Origin: Candidatus Glomeribacter gigasporarum BEG34
GTDB lineage: Bacteria > Pseudomonadota > Gammaproteobacteria > Burkholderiales > Burkholderiaceae
Length of the DNA: 38,858 nucleotides
Direction: 5' to 3'
Assembly (NCBI RefSeq): GCF_000227585.1
Contig: NZ_CAFB01000035.1
Span: 14,279-53,136, forward strand
The notes under the pieces are model-generated. The model saw only the letters and a program-made list of their open reading frames with translations. It made no database searches and was not told the DNA's origin. Positions within the stretch are counted from its first letter, which is position 1. Every line of letters begins with the position of its first letter. Position numbers and translations under genes: made by a program. This document shows positions 7,921 through 18,685 of the stretch, in pieces.

Positions 7921-10900
7921 AATTCAGGCGGGCGTGCAGTCCCTGCAAATCATAGACTTCCAGATTTTGCAAGTCGCGCAATCCTTCGAGCGCTGCCCAG
8001 GCCGAAGACATATTCGTGTAATAGGTGAGATTGTGCGCCTGCGCAGTCGTGCGAATCAAGCGCGAATCAGCGATTGCCGCGCGGCTTTCATCGACGGTGG
8101 TGAACATCAATGCAATTTCACCATTTTTTAACATGTCCACAATATGCGGACGCCCTTCCTTGACTTTATTGATCGCCTTGACCGGAATGCCGGCTTGTGC
8201 AAGCGCTGCCGCCGTTCCTTTGGTTGCGACCAGCGGATAGCCGAGCTGGTGCAACTGGCGCGCGAGTTCGACCGCCATCGGTTTATCCCGATCCCTGACG
8301 GTTAATAATACCGTGCCTGATGCGGGCAGACGCATTCCGGCTGCCAACTGAGACTTAAAGAGCGCCTCTCCAAATGTTTGGCCGATTCCCATGACTTCGC
8401 CGGTCGAGCGCATCTCAGGGCCAAGCATTGGATCCACGCCGGGAAATTTGGCAAAAGGAAATATCGCTGCCTTCACGCTGAAATACGGCGGTTCAATTTC
8501 GCGCTTAACGCCCTGCTGCTTCAGCGTTTGTCCCACCATGCAGCGCGCGGCAATTTTGGCGAGTGGCTGGCCAATCGCTTTTGAAACATACGGAATCGTG
8601 CGCGATGCACGCGGATTGACTTCCAGTACGTAGATTTCGTCTTCATGCGTGCCTGCAGCGTTGAGCCGCCGCTGAATTGCAAACTGGACGTTCATCAACC
8701 CAACAACATTCAGCGCCTTCGCCAGCGCGGTAGTTTGCCGCTTCAATTCAGCAACGGTCTCCGCCGGGAGCGAATGCGCGGGCAGCGAACACGCCGAATC
8801 GCCCGAATGGATGCCCGCCTGTTCGATGTGCTCCATCACGCCGCCAATCCATACCTGCTTGCCATCGCAGACGCAATCGACATCGCATTCAATCGCATCA
8901 TTTAAAAAATGGTCGAGCAGCACGGGCGCATCGTTGGATACGCGTGCCGCTTCATGCAAATAACGCTCCAGGTCTTGCGGCGCGTACACAATCTCCATTG
9001 CCCGTCCACCGAGTACGTAAGAAGGACGAACAACGAGCGGATAGCCGATTTCTTCCGCCTGCGCAAAAGCCTGCTCGTGTGAGCGCACGATGCGGTTCGG
9101 CGGCTGGCGCAAATCGAGTTGCTGCAACAGTTGCCGGAAACGCTCACGGTCTTCGGCCCGATCAATCGACGCGGGCGATGTGCCAATAATCGGAACGCCC
9201 GCTGCTTCCAGATCAAGCGCCAGCGCCAGCGGCGTTTGTCCGCCGTATTGGACGATCACGCCCTGCGGCCGTTCCTTGTCGACAATTTCGAGCACGTCTT
9301 CAAGCGTCAGCGGCTCAAAATACAGCCGGTCGGAACGGTCGTAATCGGTCGATACCGTTTCGGGATTACAGTTGACCATAATCATTTCATAGCCGTCCTC
9401 CGCCAGCGCCGCCGCCGCATGCACGCAGCAATAATCGAATTCGATGCCTTGCCCGATGCGGTTCGGGCCGCCGCCGAGCACGACGATTTTCTTGCGGCTG
9501 CTCGGCTGCGCTTCGCATTCTTCCTCGTAGGTCGAATACAGATACGCCGTGTGCACCGCAAATTCAGCCGCGCAGGTATCGACGCGCTTATACACCGGCC
9601 GCACGTTCAATTGCCAGCGGCGCGCGCGTACCGCAGCGGGCGTCGTGTGCATTAAGCGCGCCAGGCGGCGGTCGGAAAAACCGCTGCGCTTCAGGCGCCG
9701 CAATCCATCCGCAGACAATTCCTCAAGGGCGCATTCCTGCAATGCCTGTTCTTGCTGCACGATCTGCTCGATCTGCGCCAGGAACCACGGGTCGATGCCT
9801 GTCTCAGCATGAATGTGCGCGCGCGTGAGTCCGATTCGGAACGCATCGGCCACAAACCAGATACGGTGCGGGCCAGGCGCACTGATTTCCTTGCCGATTT
9901 CATCGGGGTTAAGCGATTTTGAATCGAGTCCGTCAACGCCGACTTCCAGTCCGCGCAGCGCCTTTTGAAACGATTCCTGAAAGGTGCGGCCAATCGCCAT
10001 CACTTCGCCGACCGATTTCATCTGCGTGGTGAGATGCAGATCGGCGTCTCGGAACTTCTCGAACGCAAAACGCGGCATTTTGGTGACCACATAATCGATG
10101 GCCGGCTCGAATGAGGCCGGAATACCGCGTCTAAACGAATCGGCCTCTAAATGGATCATCTCGTTATGCAGCTCGTCGAGCGTATAGCCGACGGCGAGCT
10201 TTGCTGCGATTTTGGCGATGGGGAATCCGGTCGCTTTGGACGCCAGCGCCGATGAGCGCGAGACGCGCGGGTTCATTTCAATGACGACCATGCGCCCATC
10301 GCGCGGATTCACTGCAAACTGCACATTCGATCCACCCGATTCAACGCCAATCTCGCGCAATACGGCGCACGCGGCATTGCGCATGCGCTGGTATTCCTTA
10401 TCGGTCAGCGTTTGCGCAGGTGCTACGGTAATCGAATCGCCGGTATGAATGCCCATCGGGTCCAGATTTTCGATTGAGCACACGATCATGCAGTTGTCAC
10501 GCGCATCGCGCACGACTTCTAATTCAAACTCCTTCCAGCCGAGCAGCGATTCTTCAATCAGCAATTCATGCGTCGGCGATAAATCGAGTCCGCGTTTGCA
10601 GATCTCTTCAAATTCTTCGCGGTTATAGGCAATGCCGCCGCCCGAACCGCCGAGCGTAAACGAAGGCCGGATGACGACCGGATACCCGCCGCCGCCCGCG
10701 TACGCGGCCATTTGCGCAATGTCAGCCTGCACCGCGAGCGCTTCTTCCAGCGAATGCGCGAGGCCCGACAATGCCGATGTCAAACCGATACGGGTCATGG
10801 CCTGCTTGAATTTCTGCCGGTCTTCAGCCGCATCAATCGCTTGAGGCGAAGCGCCGATCAACTCAACGGCGTATCGGTCCAGGATGCCTTGCCGGTGCAG

Positions 10901-11203
10901 TTCGAGCGCACAATTCAGCGCTGTTTGCCCGCCCATCGTCGGCAGAATTGCATCTGGCCGCTCCTTGGCGATGATGCGCTCCAGCGTTTCCCAAGTCACC
11001 GGCTCGATATATGTCACATGCGCGGTGTCGGGATCGGTCATGATCGTCGCCGGATTACTGTTGACGAGAATGACCCGATACCCTTCTTGAACCAGCGCAC
11101 GGCACGCCTGCGTTCCGGAATAATCAAATTCGCAGCCTTGCCCGATGATGATCGGGCCGGCGCCGATGATCAAAATGCGATGCAGGTCAGCGCGTTTTGG
11201 CAT
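7919..11203 (-). CDS. carB: Carbamoyl-phosphate synthase large chain
   Basis: CarB makes carbamoyl phosphate from bicarbonate, ATP and ammonia delivered by CarA, feeding arginine and pyrimidine synthesis. Both ATP-grasp halves are visible. The first starts [20 protein letters not shown] and contains [16 protein letters not shown]; the second starts [18 protein letters not shown] near residue 575 and contains [15 protein letters not shown]. The allosteric MGS-like domain occupies about the last 140 residues. At 1094 residues it is slightly longer than the usual 1070-1085. It lies 48 bases after carA. Its stop codon coincides with the end of a palindromic repeat, suggesting insertion at the TA of the stop. 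Confidence 0.98.
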   Translation of the reverse strand: MPKRADLHRILIIGAGPIIIGQGCEFDYSGTQACRALVQEGYRVILVNSNPATIMTDPDTAHVTYIEPVTWETLERIIAKERPDAILPTMGGQTALNCALELHRQGILDRYAVELIGASPQAIDAAEDRQKFKQAMTRIGLTSALSGLAHSLEEALAVQADIAQMAAYAGGGGYPVVIRPSFTLGGSGGGIAYNREEFEEICKRGLDLSPTHELLIEESLLGWKEFELEVVRDARDNCMIVCSIENLDPMGIHTGDSITVAPAQTLTDKEYQRMRNAACAVLREIGVESGGSNVQFAVNPRDGRMVVIEMNPRVSRSSALASKATGFPIAKIAAKLAVGYTLDELHNEMIHLEADSFRRGIPASFEPAIDYVVTKMPRFAFEKFRDADLHLTTQMKSVGEVMAIGRTFQESFQKALRGLEVGVDGLDSKSLNPDEIGKEISAPGPHRIWFVADAFRIGLTRAHIHAETGIDPWFLAQIEQIVQQEQALQECALEELSADGLRRLKRSGFSDRRLARLMHTTPAAVRARRWQLNVRPVYKRVDTCAAEFAVHTAYLYSTYEEECEAQPSSRKKIVVLGGGPNRIGQGIEFDYCCVHAAAALAEDGYEMIMVNCNPETVSTDYDRSDRLYFEPLTLEDVLEIVDKERPQGVIVQYGGQTPLALALDLEAAGVPIIGTSPASIDRAEDRERFRQLLQQLDLRQPPNRIVRSHEQAFAQAEEIGYPLVVRPSYVLGGRAMEIVYAPQDLERYLHEAARVSNDAPVLLDHFLNDAIECDVDCVCDGKQVWIGGVMEHIEQAGIHSGDSACSLPAHSLPAETVAELKRQTTALAKALNVVGLMNVQFAIQRRLNAAGTHEDEIYVLEVNPRASRTIPYVSKAIGQPLAKIAARCMVGQTLKQQGVKREIEPPYFSVKAAIFPFAKFPGVDPMLGPEMRSTGEVMGIGQTFGEALFKSQLAAGMRLPASGTVLLTVRDRDKPMAVELARQLHQLGYPLVATKGTAAALAQAGIPVKAINKVKEGRPHIVDMLKNGEIALMFTTVDESRAAIADSRLIRTTAQAHNLTYYTNMSSAWAALEGLRDLQNLEVYDLQGLHARLN

Positions 11204-11251
11204 GTGAGGAAAGGATAGAGCACGGCGTGCAGCAAGAATCGTGAATAAGCT

Positions 11252-12559
11252 TTAAAACAGCGCCAAAAAACGGTCGAATAGAGTCGCCGCGTCGTGCGGC
11301 CCCGGCGATGCTTCAGGATGTCCCTGAAAACCAAAGACAGGCCGGTCAGTCAACTCAAAGCCCTGCACAGAACCGTCGAATAATGAACGATGCGTCACCC
11401 GCGCGTTGGAGGGCAGCGTTCTAGCATCGACTGCGAAGCCGTGATTTTGTGAAGTCATCAAAACCCGTCCGGACTCCAGATCGCGCACCGGATGATTCGC
11501 GCCATGATGGCCGGTTTTCATTTTGACCGTGCGCGCGCCGAGCGCCAGCGCAATCAGTTGATATCCCAGACACAAGCCAAAAACCGGCAGCGCGCGGTCA
11601 ATGAATTCGCGTACAATGCAAATCGCCTGCGTGCAGGATTGCGGGTCGCCGGGGCCATTCGACAAGAAAATGCCGTCGGGCGCGTGCGCCAGTACATCGG
11701 CAGCCGTAGCAACCGCGGGCAGTACGGTCACGCGGCAGCCGCGTTGCGCGAGCATGCGCAATGTATTGAATTTAATCCCGTAATCCAGTGCAACGATATG
11801 ACATGCCGATGTCTCTAGAGCATTTTTCAGCGGTTTGCCCTGTGTCGCTTCTGCGTTTTCGGTATTCGGGATCGCTGCGGGGTCGCATCCATCGCGCTGC
11901 GCGCGACGGAACCTGCTCCGCCCGCATCGATCCCCATACTGTCTTCGCGCTCGCTCCTTGGGCAATCTCACTGAAAAATGCTCTAGCGCACTAGAGTCCC
12001 CATAACCCTTGCCCGCCCGCCATTCCATTTGCGTCCACGGATAAGGCGCAGCGGTTGAAACCATATGGATTAATTCGCTGCCCTGCATTGCCGCTGCCTT
12101 CTGCGCGCGCTCGATGGCTTGATCGACGCGGGCTACAGCGTCTTCGCCCGTCACAATGCAGCCGTTTTGCGCGCCTTGCGTGCGCAGCATGCGCGTCAAG
12201 CGGCGCGTATCGATGCCAGCAATCGCCACAATGCGCTGAGTGCGCAGATATTCTGCGAGCGTTTGCCGCATCCGGAAATTCGACGGCACCGCCGGCATAT
12301 CGCGGACGACCAGTCCAGCCGCCTGAATGTGCGATGATTCGATGTCTTCTTCGTTGACGCCGGTATTGCCAATATGAGGCGCGGTCAATGTCACAATCTG
12401 ACGCGCATAACTGGGATCTGTCAATATTTCCTGATAGCCGGTCAGCGCCGTGTTAAAAACCACTTCGCCGACGGTAGAACCGGATGCGCCGACGGAATCG
12501 CCATAAAAAACCGCGCCGTTGGCGAGTGCAAGCAGCGCGGGCGGGCAAGACGGCGGCAT
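11252..12559 (-). CDS. carA: Carbamoyl-phosphate synthase small chain with in-frame repeat insertion
   Basis: CarA is the glutaminase subunit that hydrolyses glutamine and channels ammonia to CarB. The N-terminal domain ([27 protein letters not shown]) and the class I glutamine amidotransferase domain are intact, with C330 in FGLCLGYQ, H414 and E416 in GHPEASPG. At 435 residues it is about 55 longer than usual. The excess is residues 192-248 (starting [16 protein letters not shown], ending KPLKNALE), exactly the translation of a 168-bp palindromic element in the linker before the amidotransferase domain. The reading frame is kept and nothing else looks damaged, so the gene is probably functional. 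It starts 3 bases after mltD ends. Confidence 0.95.
   Translation of the reverse strand: MPPSCPPALLALANGAVFYGDSVGASGSTVGEVVFNTALTGYQEILTDPSYARQIVTLTAPHIGNTGVNEEDIESSHIQAAGLVVRDMPAVPSNFRMRQTLAEYLRTQRIVAIAGIDTRRLTRMLRTQGAQNGCIVTGEDAVARVDQAIERAQKAAAMQGSELIHMVSTAAPYPWTQMEWRAGKGYGDSSALEHFSVRLPKERARRQYGDRCGRSRFRRAQRDGCDPAAIPNTENAEATQGKPLKNALETSACHIVALDYGIKFNTLRMLAQRGCRVTVLPAVATAADVLAHAPDGIFLSNGPGDPQSCTQAICIVREFIDRALPVFGLCLGYQLIALALGARTVKMKTGHHGANHPVRDLESGRVLMTSQNHGFAVDARTLPSNARVTHRSLFDGSVQGFELTDRPVFGFQGHPEASPGPHDAATLFDRFLALF
11817..11984. repeat. Palindromic TAGAGC-family element inserted in frame in carA (long class)
   Basis: The left arm AGAGCATTTTTCAG and right arm CTGAAAAATGCTCT are exact inverted copies, flanked by CT and AG so that each side reads CTAGAGC/GCTCTAG. 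TA flanks both sides. The span is 168 bp, 56 codons. The right part (ATACTGTCTTCGCGCTCGCT) matches the copies at 29178 and 35578; an extra 66 bp (22 codons) lies in the middle. An additional small hairpin CTCTAGcgcaCTAGAG (11981-11996) sits at the right edge, possibly scar of an earlier event. Confidence 0.9.
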
Positions 12560-12562
12560 CGT

Positions 12563-14017
12563 TTATTTCGCATGTACACGGCTTACCGCTGTTGGATGCG
12601 CGCGCACATACAACACGATTCTCTGTCCCAGCGCAAGTTGCGAACGGAGCTGCCGGTTCCATCTGCGCAACTGGGCCAGAGAGACATGATAGAGCTTTGC
12701 AAAGGCCGCGGTCGACTGGGGCCGCTGGACGCGAATCACGCGGCGCTGCATATTCGCATTCGAGATTATCGGTTCAAACACAAGCTGTGCATTCTCGGCA
12801 ATGTCAGCGCTGATATCTTCACCTTCCTGATCCCTGGGAACAAGCAAAGTTGAACCTGGTTTGATCCACCGGCCGGATGGGATTTTATTCACCGAAATCA
12901 GCGTGACCGGATCAACGTGCATTTTTGCGGCCAGCTCGGACGGGCGCATACGTTTTGCGACGGTATGCGTCGTCCAGCTTGACAATGCGCCATCGTAACT
13001 CTGCAACGCCGCTTCAAATTGCTGCGCATTTTCAAACGGCAGCAGAATCTTCGGCTGCGCGGCGCCTACGATCACCGGCTTTGAGAATGAGGGATTGAGC
13101 GCGCGAAATTCATTAAGAGACAAGCCCGCCAGTTGCGCCGCCACCTGAACATCCATATCGCGCGTGACCGTCACCGTGGAAAAATATGGGCGATTGGGAA
13201 TGTCCGCGAGTTCAACGCGATATTGCCGGGGATTGAACACAATCCTTTTAATGGCCTGCAATTTAGGCACGTAATCGCGCGTTTCATTCGGCATTCTCAG
13301 GCTTGCGTAATCTGCGGGCAGACCCGCGCGCTGATTCCTTTTAATAGCGCGCTGCACATTGCCCATGCCCCAATCGTATGCGGCCAGCGCAAAGTGCCAG
13401 TCGCCGAACATTTCATATAACTTCGATAAATAATCGAGCGCGGCATCGGTTGACGCAAGCACATCACGGCGTTCATCGCGGAACAGATTCTGCGCAAGCG
13501 CATATTCGCGACCTGTGGCGGGCACAAATTGCCAGATGCCGGCGGCCTTTGCCACCGATAAGGCGCGCGGATCATAGGCGGACTCGATAAAAGGCAGCAA
13601 CGCCAGTTCGGCTGGCATTTGACGCGCTTCAAGCGCTTCAACGATGTGAAACAGATAGCGTTTGGAGTGCTCGGTCATGCGCGCGACGTCATCTGGATGT
13701 GAGGCATACCGGGACAGCCACTTCTGAACCAGATCATTTTCCAGATCGGGCATCTGGAAACCGCCGCGGATGCGAGACCATAAATCGCCTGCGCTCTCCT
13801 GATCGTCCTGATTCAGAAATTGCGCTTCCAGCCGCTGGGCGCGGGTCAGCCCAAAGGGCTTTTGCGCGTTTGCCAACACGGGAGAAAGCGGAGGGTAGGA
13901 AGAAGCGGATGGAGCAAAACGGACAGGATGGGTTCCGGAGCGCTGCGCTGTTGAAACTGGAGAAGTTACGCACGCAGACAGTAAAGGCGCTAAGAGCGCG
14001 ATCAAACACAGTCGCAT
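12563..14017 (-). CDS. mltD: Membrane-bound lytic murein transglycosylase D
   Basis: This is an outer-membrane lipoprotein that cleaves the glycan strands of peptidoglycan. The signal peptide ends in the lipobox LLSAC, with C16 as the lipidated residue. The SLT domain begins near residue 120 and has the catalytic E145 in LLPFIESAYDP, followed by KAAGIWQFVPATGREY and ALAAYDWGMGNVQRA. One LysM domain lies near residues 345-395 (HVDPVTLISVNKIPSGRWIK) and a second near 425-475 (YHVSLAQLRRWN). The length of 484 fits the family. It is the first gene of a minus-strand run leading into carA with only 3 bases between, so transcription is probably shared. Confidence 0.93.
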   Translation of the reverse strand: MRLCLIALLAPLLSACVTSPVSTAQRSGTHPVRFAPSASSYPPLSPVLANAQKPFGLTRAQRLEAQFLNQDDQESAGDLWSRIRGGFQMPDLENDLVQKWLSRYASHPDDVARMTEHSKRYLFHIVEALEARQMPAELALLPFIESAYDPRALSVAKAAGIWQFVPATGREYALAQNLFRDERRDVLASTDAALDYLSKLYEMFGDWHFALAAYDWGMGNVQRAIKRNQRAGLPADYASLRMPNETRDYVPKLQAIKRIVFNPRQYRVELADIPNRPYFSTVTVTRDMDVQVAAQLAGLSLNEFRALNPSFSKPVIVGAAQPKILLPFENAQQFEAALQSYDGALSSWTTHTVAKRMRPSELAAKMHVDPVTLISVNKIPSGRWIKPGSTLLVPRDQEGEDISADIAENAQLVFEPIISNANMQRRVIRVQRPQSTAAFAKLYHVSLAQLRRWNRQLRSQLALGQRIVLYVRAHPTAVSRVHAK

Positions 14018-14086
14018 TGAGGGCAGATTCCGTCGGACGGCACAAAAATGATGAGATAGTAGGCAAAGCGCACCGCTTCGTCAACC

Positions 14087-14159
14087 AGAGCATTTTTCAG
14101 CGGCCTGCACTGCGCAACGATGCGCTCACTCTTTGTGCCCTCTCACTGAAAAATGCTCT
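14087..14159. repeat. Palindromic TAGAGC-family element, short class, upstream of mltD
   Basis: Arms AGAGCATTTTTCAG and CTGAAAAATGCTCT are exact inverted repeats. The span is 73 bp and the interior begins CGGCCTGCACTGCG, similar to the 73-bp copy at 35979. The flanks here are C and G, giving CAGAGC and GCTCTG, so the TA dinucleotides are not kept. It lies in the 173-bp gap between the mltD start and the regulator gene, and could affect mltD expression or end the regulator transcript. Confidence 0.85.
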
Positions 14160-14190
14160 GGAGCATGGTGAGCGGGCGCTTTTTTATCAG

Positions 14191-14610
14191 TCATTCGGGT
14201 GACTTGCCATAGAAGTGGGTCACCAGTTCTACGACGAGATAGCGTTGATGATCTGGCAGCGCCTCAATCTGTGTGGCGAGTAACAGCGTCTCAGGTGAAG
14301 GGGAATATTTGAGTTGTGCGCGTTGAGTATTTTCCAATTTAGACTGTATGGGTTCCGGAGGCGGCCCATAATGCAGCCAGTGCGGGTTGACGCCCAGCCA
14401 TTCAGCCAGTATTTCAATTTTGTCCGCGGTTGGAATCGCTCGACCAGACAGCCATTTATGTGCCGTCTGGACGGTGATGCTACGGTTGGAGCGGTATTTT
14501 AAATTAAAAAGGCGCGCCAAATCTGTAGCGCCTTTAATGGTTTGAGCGCTTTTTCTCAGAGCGAATCTTAAACGCGCTGAAAAATCGGATTTTTCTTTGG
14601 CTGTTGGCAT
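14191..14610 (-). CDS. XRE-like helix-turn-helix regulator
   Basis: The protein is 139 residues from ATG 14610. An N-terminal XRE-like helix-turn-helix covers about residues 10-75 (ATDLARLFNLKYRS, ITVQTAHKWLSGRAIPTADK, IEILAEWLGVNPHWLHYGPP). The C-terminal part (PSPETLLLATQIEALPDHQR) is a helical tail seen in similar small regulators of Burkholderiales. A TTG 13 codons upstream also keeps the frame, but ATG 14610 agrees with the family start MPTAKEKSDFS. It is divergent from trmB across an AT-rich gap. Its target is unknown. Confidence 0.82.
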   Translation of the reverse strand: MPTAKEKSDFSARLRFALRKSAQTIKGATDLARLFNLKYRSNRSITVQTAHKWLSGRAIPTADKIEILAEWLGVNPHWLHYGPPPEPIQSKLENTQRAQLKYSPSPETLLLATQIEALPDHQRYLVVELVTHFYGKSPE

Positions 14611-14751
14611 AACGGAAATTCTGCAATACGCAGAGTCGCCATTAGTCAACTTTTAAAGCGATATTTAAACCATTAATTTAAAAAATTTAATGCAAAAAAT
14701 AGATTTACTATTTCTTTAATAAGATTTATACCCAAAAAAATACAGAAAGAA
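14611..14751. promoter_or_regulatory. AT-rich divergent promoter region, regulator/trmB
   Basis: Bases 14640-14745 are strikingly AT-rich (for example TTAATTTAAAAAATTTAATG) compared with the GC-rich genes on both sides. They separate the start of the XRE-type gene from that of trmB. This fits a shared divergent promoter region, possibly bound by the regulator itself. I could not pick out clear -35/-10 pairs by eye, so only the region is annotated. Confidence 0.45.
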
Positions 14752-15567
14752 ATGAAAAATGCTTCATATGGTCTCCAACCCGCGTTATCCACGAAAATTC
14801 AAATCCGCCGCGTGCGCAGCTTTGTCACGCGCGCCGGACGTCTGTCGAACGCTCAGCGGCGTGCGCTTGAAACGCTCGCGCCACGTTTTGTAACGCCTTT
14901 CCATCCAGAGCCGCACGGCGCAAAAAGCGCGTCCGCGCGCCTTGCCCCGTTTGACTGGCGCGCGCATTTCGGGCGCGAAGCGCCACGCGTGCTGGAAATT
15001 GGATTTGGCATGGGGGAGACAACCGCCGAGATAGCGCGGCGCTGGCCGCATGTCGATTTTTTGGGAATCGAAGTGCATACGCCGGGGATCGGCGCCTTAT
15101 TGCAGCGGATCGATGCCCATGCACTGAACAATATCCGCATCATTGCGCACGATGCCGTGCAGGTCATCGAACAGATGATCGAGGACGGGAGCCTGGATGG
15201 CGCGCATATTTTTTTTCCCGATCCGTGGCCCAAGGCGCGGCATCATAAACGCCGCCTGATTCAGCCAGCTTTCGTTGCGCGGCTTGCCGCGCGGCTTGCG
15301 CCTGGCGCTTATCTGCACTGCGCGACCGATTGGCAGGACTATGCCGAGCACATGCTCGCGGTGCTCAGCGCGCAACCCTCGCTTGAAAATACCGCGCCTG
15401 GTTACACGCCGCGCCCCGCATACCGGCCTGTCACAAAGTTTGAGGCGCGCGGCAGACAGCGCGGTCACGGGATTTGGGATTTGGTTTTCCGGAAAAAACC
15501 CGCGGGAAGACTGACACCCATCTATCATATTGAATGCTCTCCAAATCAGGATTCGCTCCGCGTCTAG
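14752..15567 (+). CDS. trmB: tRNA (guanine-N7-)-methyltransferase TrmB
   Basis: TrmB methylates G46 in the variable loop of tRNAs using S-adenosylmethionine. The SAM-binding motif [20 protein letters not shown] is near residue 82, followed by [16 protein letters not shown] and the family signature [16 protein letters not shown] near residue 155. The C-terminus contains [11 protein letters not shown] and [18 protein letters not shown] start at ATG 14752 gives 271 residues, normal for the long N-terminal form found in Burkholderiales. The last 34 bases overlap mutY in another frame. The start AAATGAAAAATGCT happens to resemble a repeat arm, which I regard as coincidence. Confidence 0.95.
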   Translation: MKNASYGLQPALSTKIQIRRVRSFVTRAGRLSNAQRRALETLAPRFVTPFHPEPHGAKSASARLAPFDWRAHFGREAPRVLEIGFGMGETTAEIARRWPHVDFLGIEVHTPGIGALLQRIDAHALNNIRIIAHDAVQVIEQMIEDGSLDGAHIFFPDPWPKARHHKRRLIQPAFVARLAARLAPGAYLHCATDWQDYAEHMLAVLSAQPSLENTAPGYTPRPAYRPVTKFEARGRQRGHGIWDLVFRKKPAGRLTPIYHIECSPNQDSLRV

Positions 15568-16601
15568 TTGCCTGGCAACGGCTACATGGCCGTCACGATC
15601 TGCCTTGGCAGAACACGCACGATCCTTACCGCATCTGGCTCGCCGAAATCATGCTGCAGCAAACGCAGGTGGCGAGCGTGATTCAGTATTACCACCGGTT
15701 TCTGGCGCGTTTTCCTGATGTAAAGACGCTGGCGGATGCACCGCTGGATGAGGTGATGGCGCGCTGGAGCGGGCTGGGATACTACGCGCGCGCCCGTCAT
15801 CTGCAGCGTTGCGCGCAGCGCGTCATGCGTGAATACGGCGGCATTTTTCCGCGCGATGTGGAGATGCTGATCACATTGCCTGGCGTTGGCCGCTCAACAG
15901 CGTCCGCGATTGCCGCGTGTGCGTATGGCGCGCCTCAGCCGATTCTGGACGGCAATGTCAAGCGCGTGCTGACGCGCATATTCGGGATTGAAGGATTTCC
16001 CGGCGCGCCGCGCATCGAAAACGCCTTGTGGACGCTGGCTGAATCGCTGCTGCCCGCGCTTGTGGCCAATCAGGAAGAAAATCTAAAAACCATGCGCGCA
16101 TATACGCAGGGCCTGATGGACTTAGGCGCGCTTGTGTGCAGGCGCGCGCGCCCAGACTGCGCGCGGTGTCCGTTTCAAGAGGAGTGTGTTGCGTTTGCAA
16201 CCGGCCGCACGCATGAACTTCCGCAGGCGCGGCCTAAAAAAGCGAAGCCTGTGCGGCGCGCCTTCATGCTGGTGCTGCGCTCCGGAAATGCTGTGCTGCT
16301 TGAACGGCGTGCCCCCAAGGGAATTTGGGGCGGCTTGTGGAGCTTGCCCGAAGCGTCTAACGAGGCGGAACTGCTTGCCTGCGCGGCGCGTTTTGGCGCA
16401 TTCGGCCCATTTACGAGGCTCGCCGCCGTGACGCATACCTTCACGCATTTTCAGCTGAGGATTGAGCCACGGCTGGCCACGCTGCCCGCCTGCGCTTATG
16501 CGGGCAACTGTTTGGCGGGTCAAGAACAGGCGTGGACGCCGCTATGCGAACTCCATCAATATGGTTTGCCCGCGCCAGTGCGGCGTTTGCTCACACGGTG
16601 A
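15534..16601 (+). CDS. mutY: Adenine DNA glycosylase MutY
   Basis: MutY removes adenine paired with 8-oxoguanine. The helix-hairpin-helix with [18 protein letters not shown] and the catalytic aspartate in [12 protein letters not shown] are present, as is the conserved EIMLQQTQV helix with its glutamate. The iron-sulfur cluster cysteines lie in [17 protein letters not shown] with the expected C-x6-C-x2-C-x5-C spacing. The C-terminal Nudix-like domain ([12 protein letters not shown]) recognises 8-oxoG. The 355-residue length is normal. The gene overlaps trmB by 34 bases and is followed by mnmC after 10 bases, indicating one operon. Confidence 0.96.
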   Translation: MLSKSGFAPRLVAWQRLHGRHDLPWQNTHDPYRIWLAEIMLQQTQVASVIQYYHRFLARFPDVKTLADAPLDEVMARWSGLGYYARARHLQRCAQRVMREYGGIFPRDVEMLITLPGVGRSTASAIAACAYGAPQPILDGNVKRVLTRIFGIEGFPGAPRIENALWTLAESLLPALVANQEENLKTMRAYTQGLMDLGALVCRRARPDCARCPFQEECVAFATGRTHELPQARPKKAKPVRRAFMLVLRSGNAVLLERRAPKGIWGGLWSLPEASNEAELLACAARFGAFGPFTRLAAVTHTFTHFQLRIEPRLATLPACAYAGNCLAGQEQAWTPLCELHQYGLPAPVRRLLTR

Positions 16602-16611
16602 GCGCCCGATC

Positions 16612-18558
16612 ATGACGCCCTTAATCGAGCCAGCCAAATTTGCCATACGTAGCGATGGCGTTCTGTATTCATTGAAGTTTGGCGATGTATACCATAGCGC
16701 AGCGGGTTGTTTTGGGCAGACGCGCCATGTCTTCCTGAACGGTAACGGTCTGCCGGAACGCTGGCGCGCCCGGCGCGTGTTTACGATTGTCGAGACGGGG
16801 TTCGGCCTGGGCCTGAACTTTATCAGCACCTGGGCGCTGTGGCGCAACGATCCGGCGCGCTGCAACCGGCTCCATTTTGTCTCCATTGAGAAGCATCCTT
16901 TCACGCGCGCGGATTTAGCTGCGCTGTTGCCTCGCATCGCACATCCGGATATCGCGCCGCTCGCGAATCAATTGCTTGCCCATTGGCCTGTCCTCGCGCC
17001 TGGCTTGCACCGGATTGAATTTGAACAGGGCGGCGTGATACTGACGCTTGCATTCGGCGATATTGCTGAACAACCGCCGGCATTAAGCGCATGCGCAGAT
17101 GCGTTTTATCTGGATGGTTTCGCTCCGGTAAAAAATCCGGAGATGTGGAGCGCGGCGACATTCAAATCGCTGGCCCGGCTTGCGGCGCGCAACGCGACAT
17201 TGGCGACCTATACCAGCGCGAGCGCGGTTCGTCGCGGTCTGACTGACGCAGGCTTTGAGGTGAGACGGGCCACGGGTTATGGCGGCAAACGGGAAATGAC
17301 CGTTGGACGCTTTATATCGTATTCGCGGGCAGAGGAAAATCATGCGCGCCTCTCTGTGGCAGCGCCGCAACGGCATGCGATCGTGATTGGCGCGGGGCTT
17401 GCCGGTTGCGCGGTCGTCGAACGGCTCGCGGCTCGCGGCTGGCAGATCACATTGATTGAGCGCCGCGCGCAGCCCGCTCGCGAGACTTCCGGCCATACTG
17501 CCGGCCTGTTTCATCCATTGATCACAAAGCAGGAGGGGGTGAAATCACGCCTCACGCGCGCGGGATTTCTGTATGCGTTGCGCAACTGGCAAGCGCTTGC
17601 CAGCCGCACGTCTTGCGCCTCGCCTCTTCAAGCGTTCAGTGAGCGGGCAAATGGTTTGCTGCACTTGAGGGAATCCGAAGACAATGATCTAGCGCATGTT
17701 TCGGTCGATTTACCCAAAGATTATGTCCGCTGTGTTTCGCGTGCCGAAGCAAAAACGCTGGCGGGCGTCCGACCTGCATCGGGCGGATTCTTTTTTCCTG
17801 CGGGCGGCCGGTGCGACCCGGTCTTGTTATGCCGCGCACAGTTGGAGGCGGCGGGACAGGCGCTGACCGCGCACTGGATGAGGCCCGTGGCGCGGCTGGT
17901 CCGGGAGGCAGATCATTGGCATGCGGTAGATCAGCATGGCTTGGTCATTGCCTGTGCGCCGGTTGTGATTATTGCGGCGGCGCATCACACCGCCCGGCTT
18001 GGAGGATTACGCGATGCCTCCGCCCGCGCAGTGCGCGGTCAGCTAACGATTGCGCCCCGCATTGCGCAATTGCCGCTCGCGCTGCCCGTGATCGGCGGCG
18101 GATATGCAGTCCCTCTACCGGATCAAAAATTGATGATCGGCGCGAGCTACGATTTCGACGATGATCCCTTGCCTCGCGCGTTGAGCCATATGGAAAATCT
18201 GAGCCGGCTGCACCGACTGTTCCCTGATACTCCGGTGGATATTGATTTAGCATCGCTCACCGGTGCGGTCGGCTTCCGCTGCATTGCCCGCGACCGGCTG
18301 CCGTTGATTGGGGCGCTCGCCGATGAACGCCAGCCAGACCTCCACCGCCATGCTTCCGACAAAGCGCATCTATCCGGTTTGCATCGCCAGCCTGGTTTAT
18401 ACGGCGCATTTGCTTACGGCTCGCGCGGACTGATCTGGGCAGCGCTGGCAGGCGAGTTGATTGCCTGCGCGATTGAGCGTGAACCCATGCCGATTGAGGC
18501 GGAGCTGATCAATGCCGTCGATCCTGCGCGTTTCCTGTTAAAAATGCGTTCATTGTAG
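16612..18558 (+). CDS. mnmC: tRNA 5-methylaminomethyl-2-thiouridine bifunctional enzyme MnmC
   Basis: MnmC finishes the mnm5s2U modification at the tRNA wobble base. The N-terminal methyltransferase half carries VETGFGLGLNFISTWALW and FYLDGFAPVKNPEMW. The C-terminal FAD-dependent oxidase half begins at about residue 240 with AIVIGAGLAGCAVVERLA and ends with TGAVGFRCIARDRLPLIGA and GAFAYGSRGLIWAALAGELI. Start ATG 16612 (MTPLIEPAKF) gives 648 residues, the usual size; the frame is open further upstream but overlaps mutY. The gene lies 10 bases after mutY, in the same operon as another tRNA-modifying enzyme, trmB. Confidence 0.95.
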   Translation: MTPLIEPAKFAIRSDGVLYSLKFGDVYHSAAGCFGQTRHVFLNGNGLPERWRARRVFTIVETGFGLGLNFISTWALWRNDPARCNRLHFVSIEKHPFTRADLAALLPRIAHPDIAPLANQLLAHWPVLAPGLHRIEFEQGGVILTLAFGDIAEQPPALSACADAFYLDGFAPVKNPEMWSAATFKSLARLAARNATLATYTSASAVRRGLTDAGFEVRRATGYGGKREMTVGRFISYSRAEENHARLSVAAPQRHAIVIGAGLAGCAVVERLAARGWQITLIERRAQPARETSGHTAGLFHPLITKQEGVKSRLTRAGFLYALRNWQALASRTSCASPLQAFSERANGLLHLRESEDNDLAHVSVDLPKDYVRCVSRAEAKTLAGVRPASGGFFFPAGGRCDPVLLCRAQLEAAGQALTAHWMRPVARLVREADHWHAVDQHGLVIACAPVVIIAAAHHTARLGGLRDASARAVRGQLTIAPRIAQLPLALPVIGGGYAVPLPDQKLMIGASYDFDDDPLPRALSHMENLSRLHRLFPDTPVDIDLASLTGAVGFRCIARDRLPLIGALADERQPDLHRHASDKAHLSGLHRQPGLYGAFAYGSRGLIWAALAGELIACAIEREPMPIEAELINAVDPARFLLKMRSL

Positions 18559-18685
18559 TCTGTCAGATCAAGTCTTGGCTGACGCTCGTTTTTGCACGTA
18601 TTCAAAACATACAAAGGCAGTGTAAAGTTGCGGTTTTTTTCCTTGGTGATCTCTATATCATAAATCTTGAACAGGCGCTTAAAGA

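Noticed and set aside
14752-14770. The trmB start ATGAAAAATGCTTCA resembles the right arm of the TAGAGC element.
   Set aside because: Only 11 bases match, no partner arm lies upstream in the AT-rich region, and trmB needs a start there; chance is likely.
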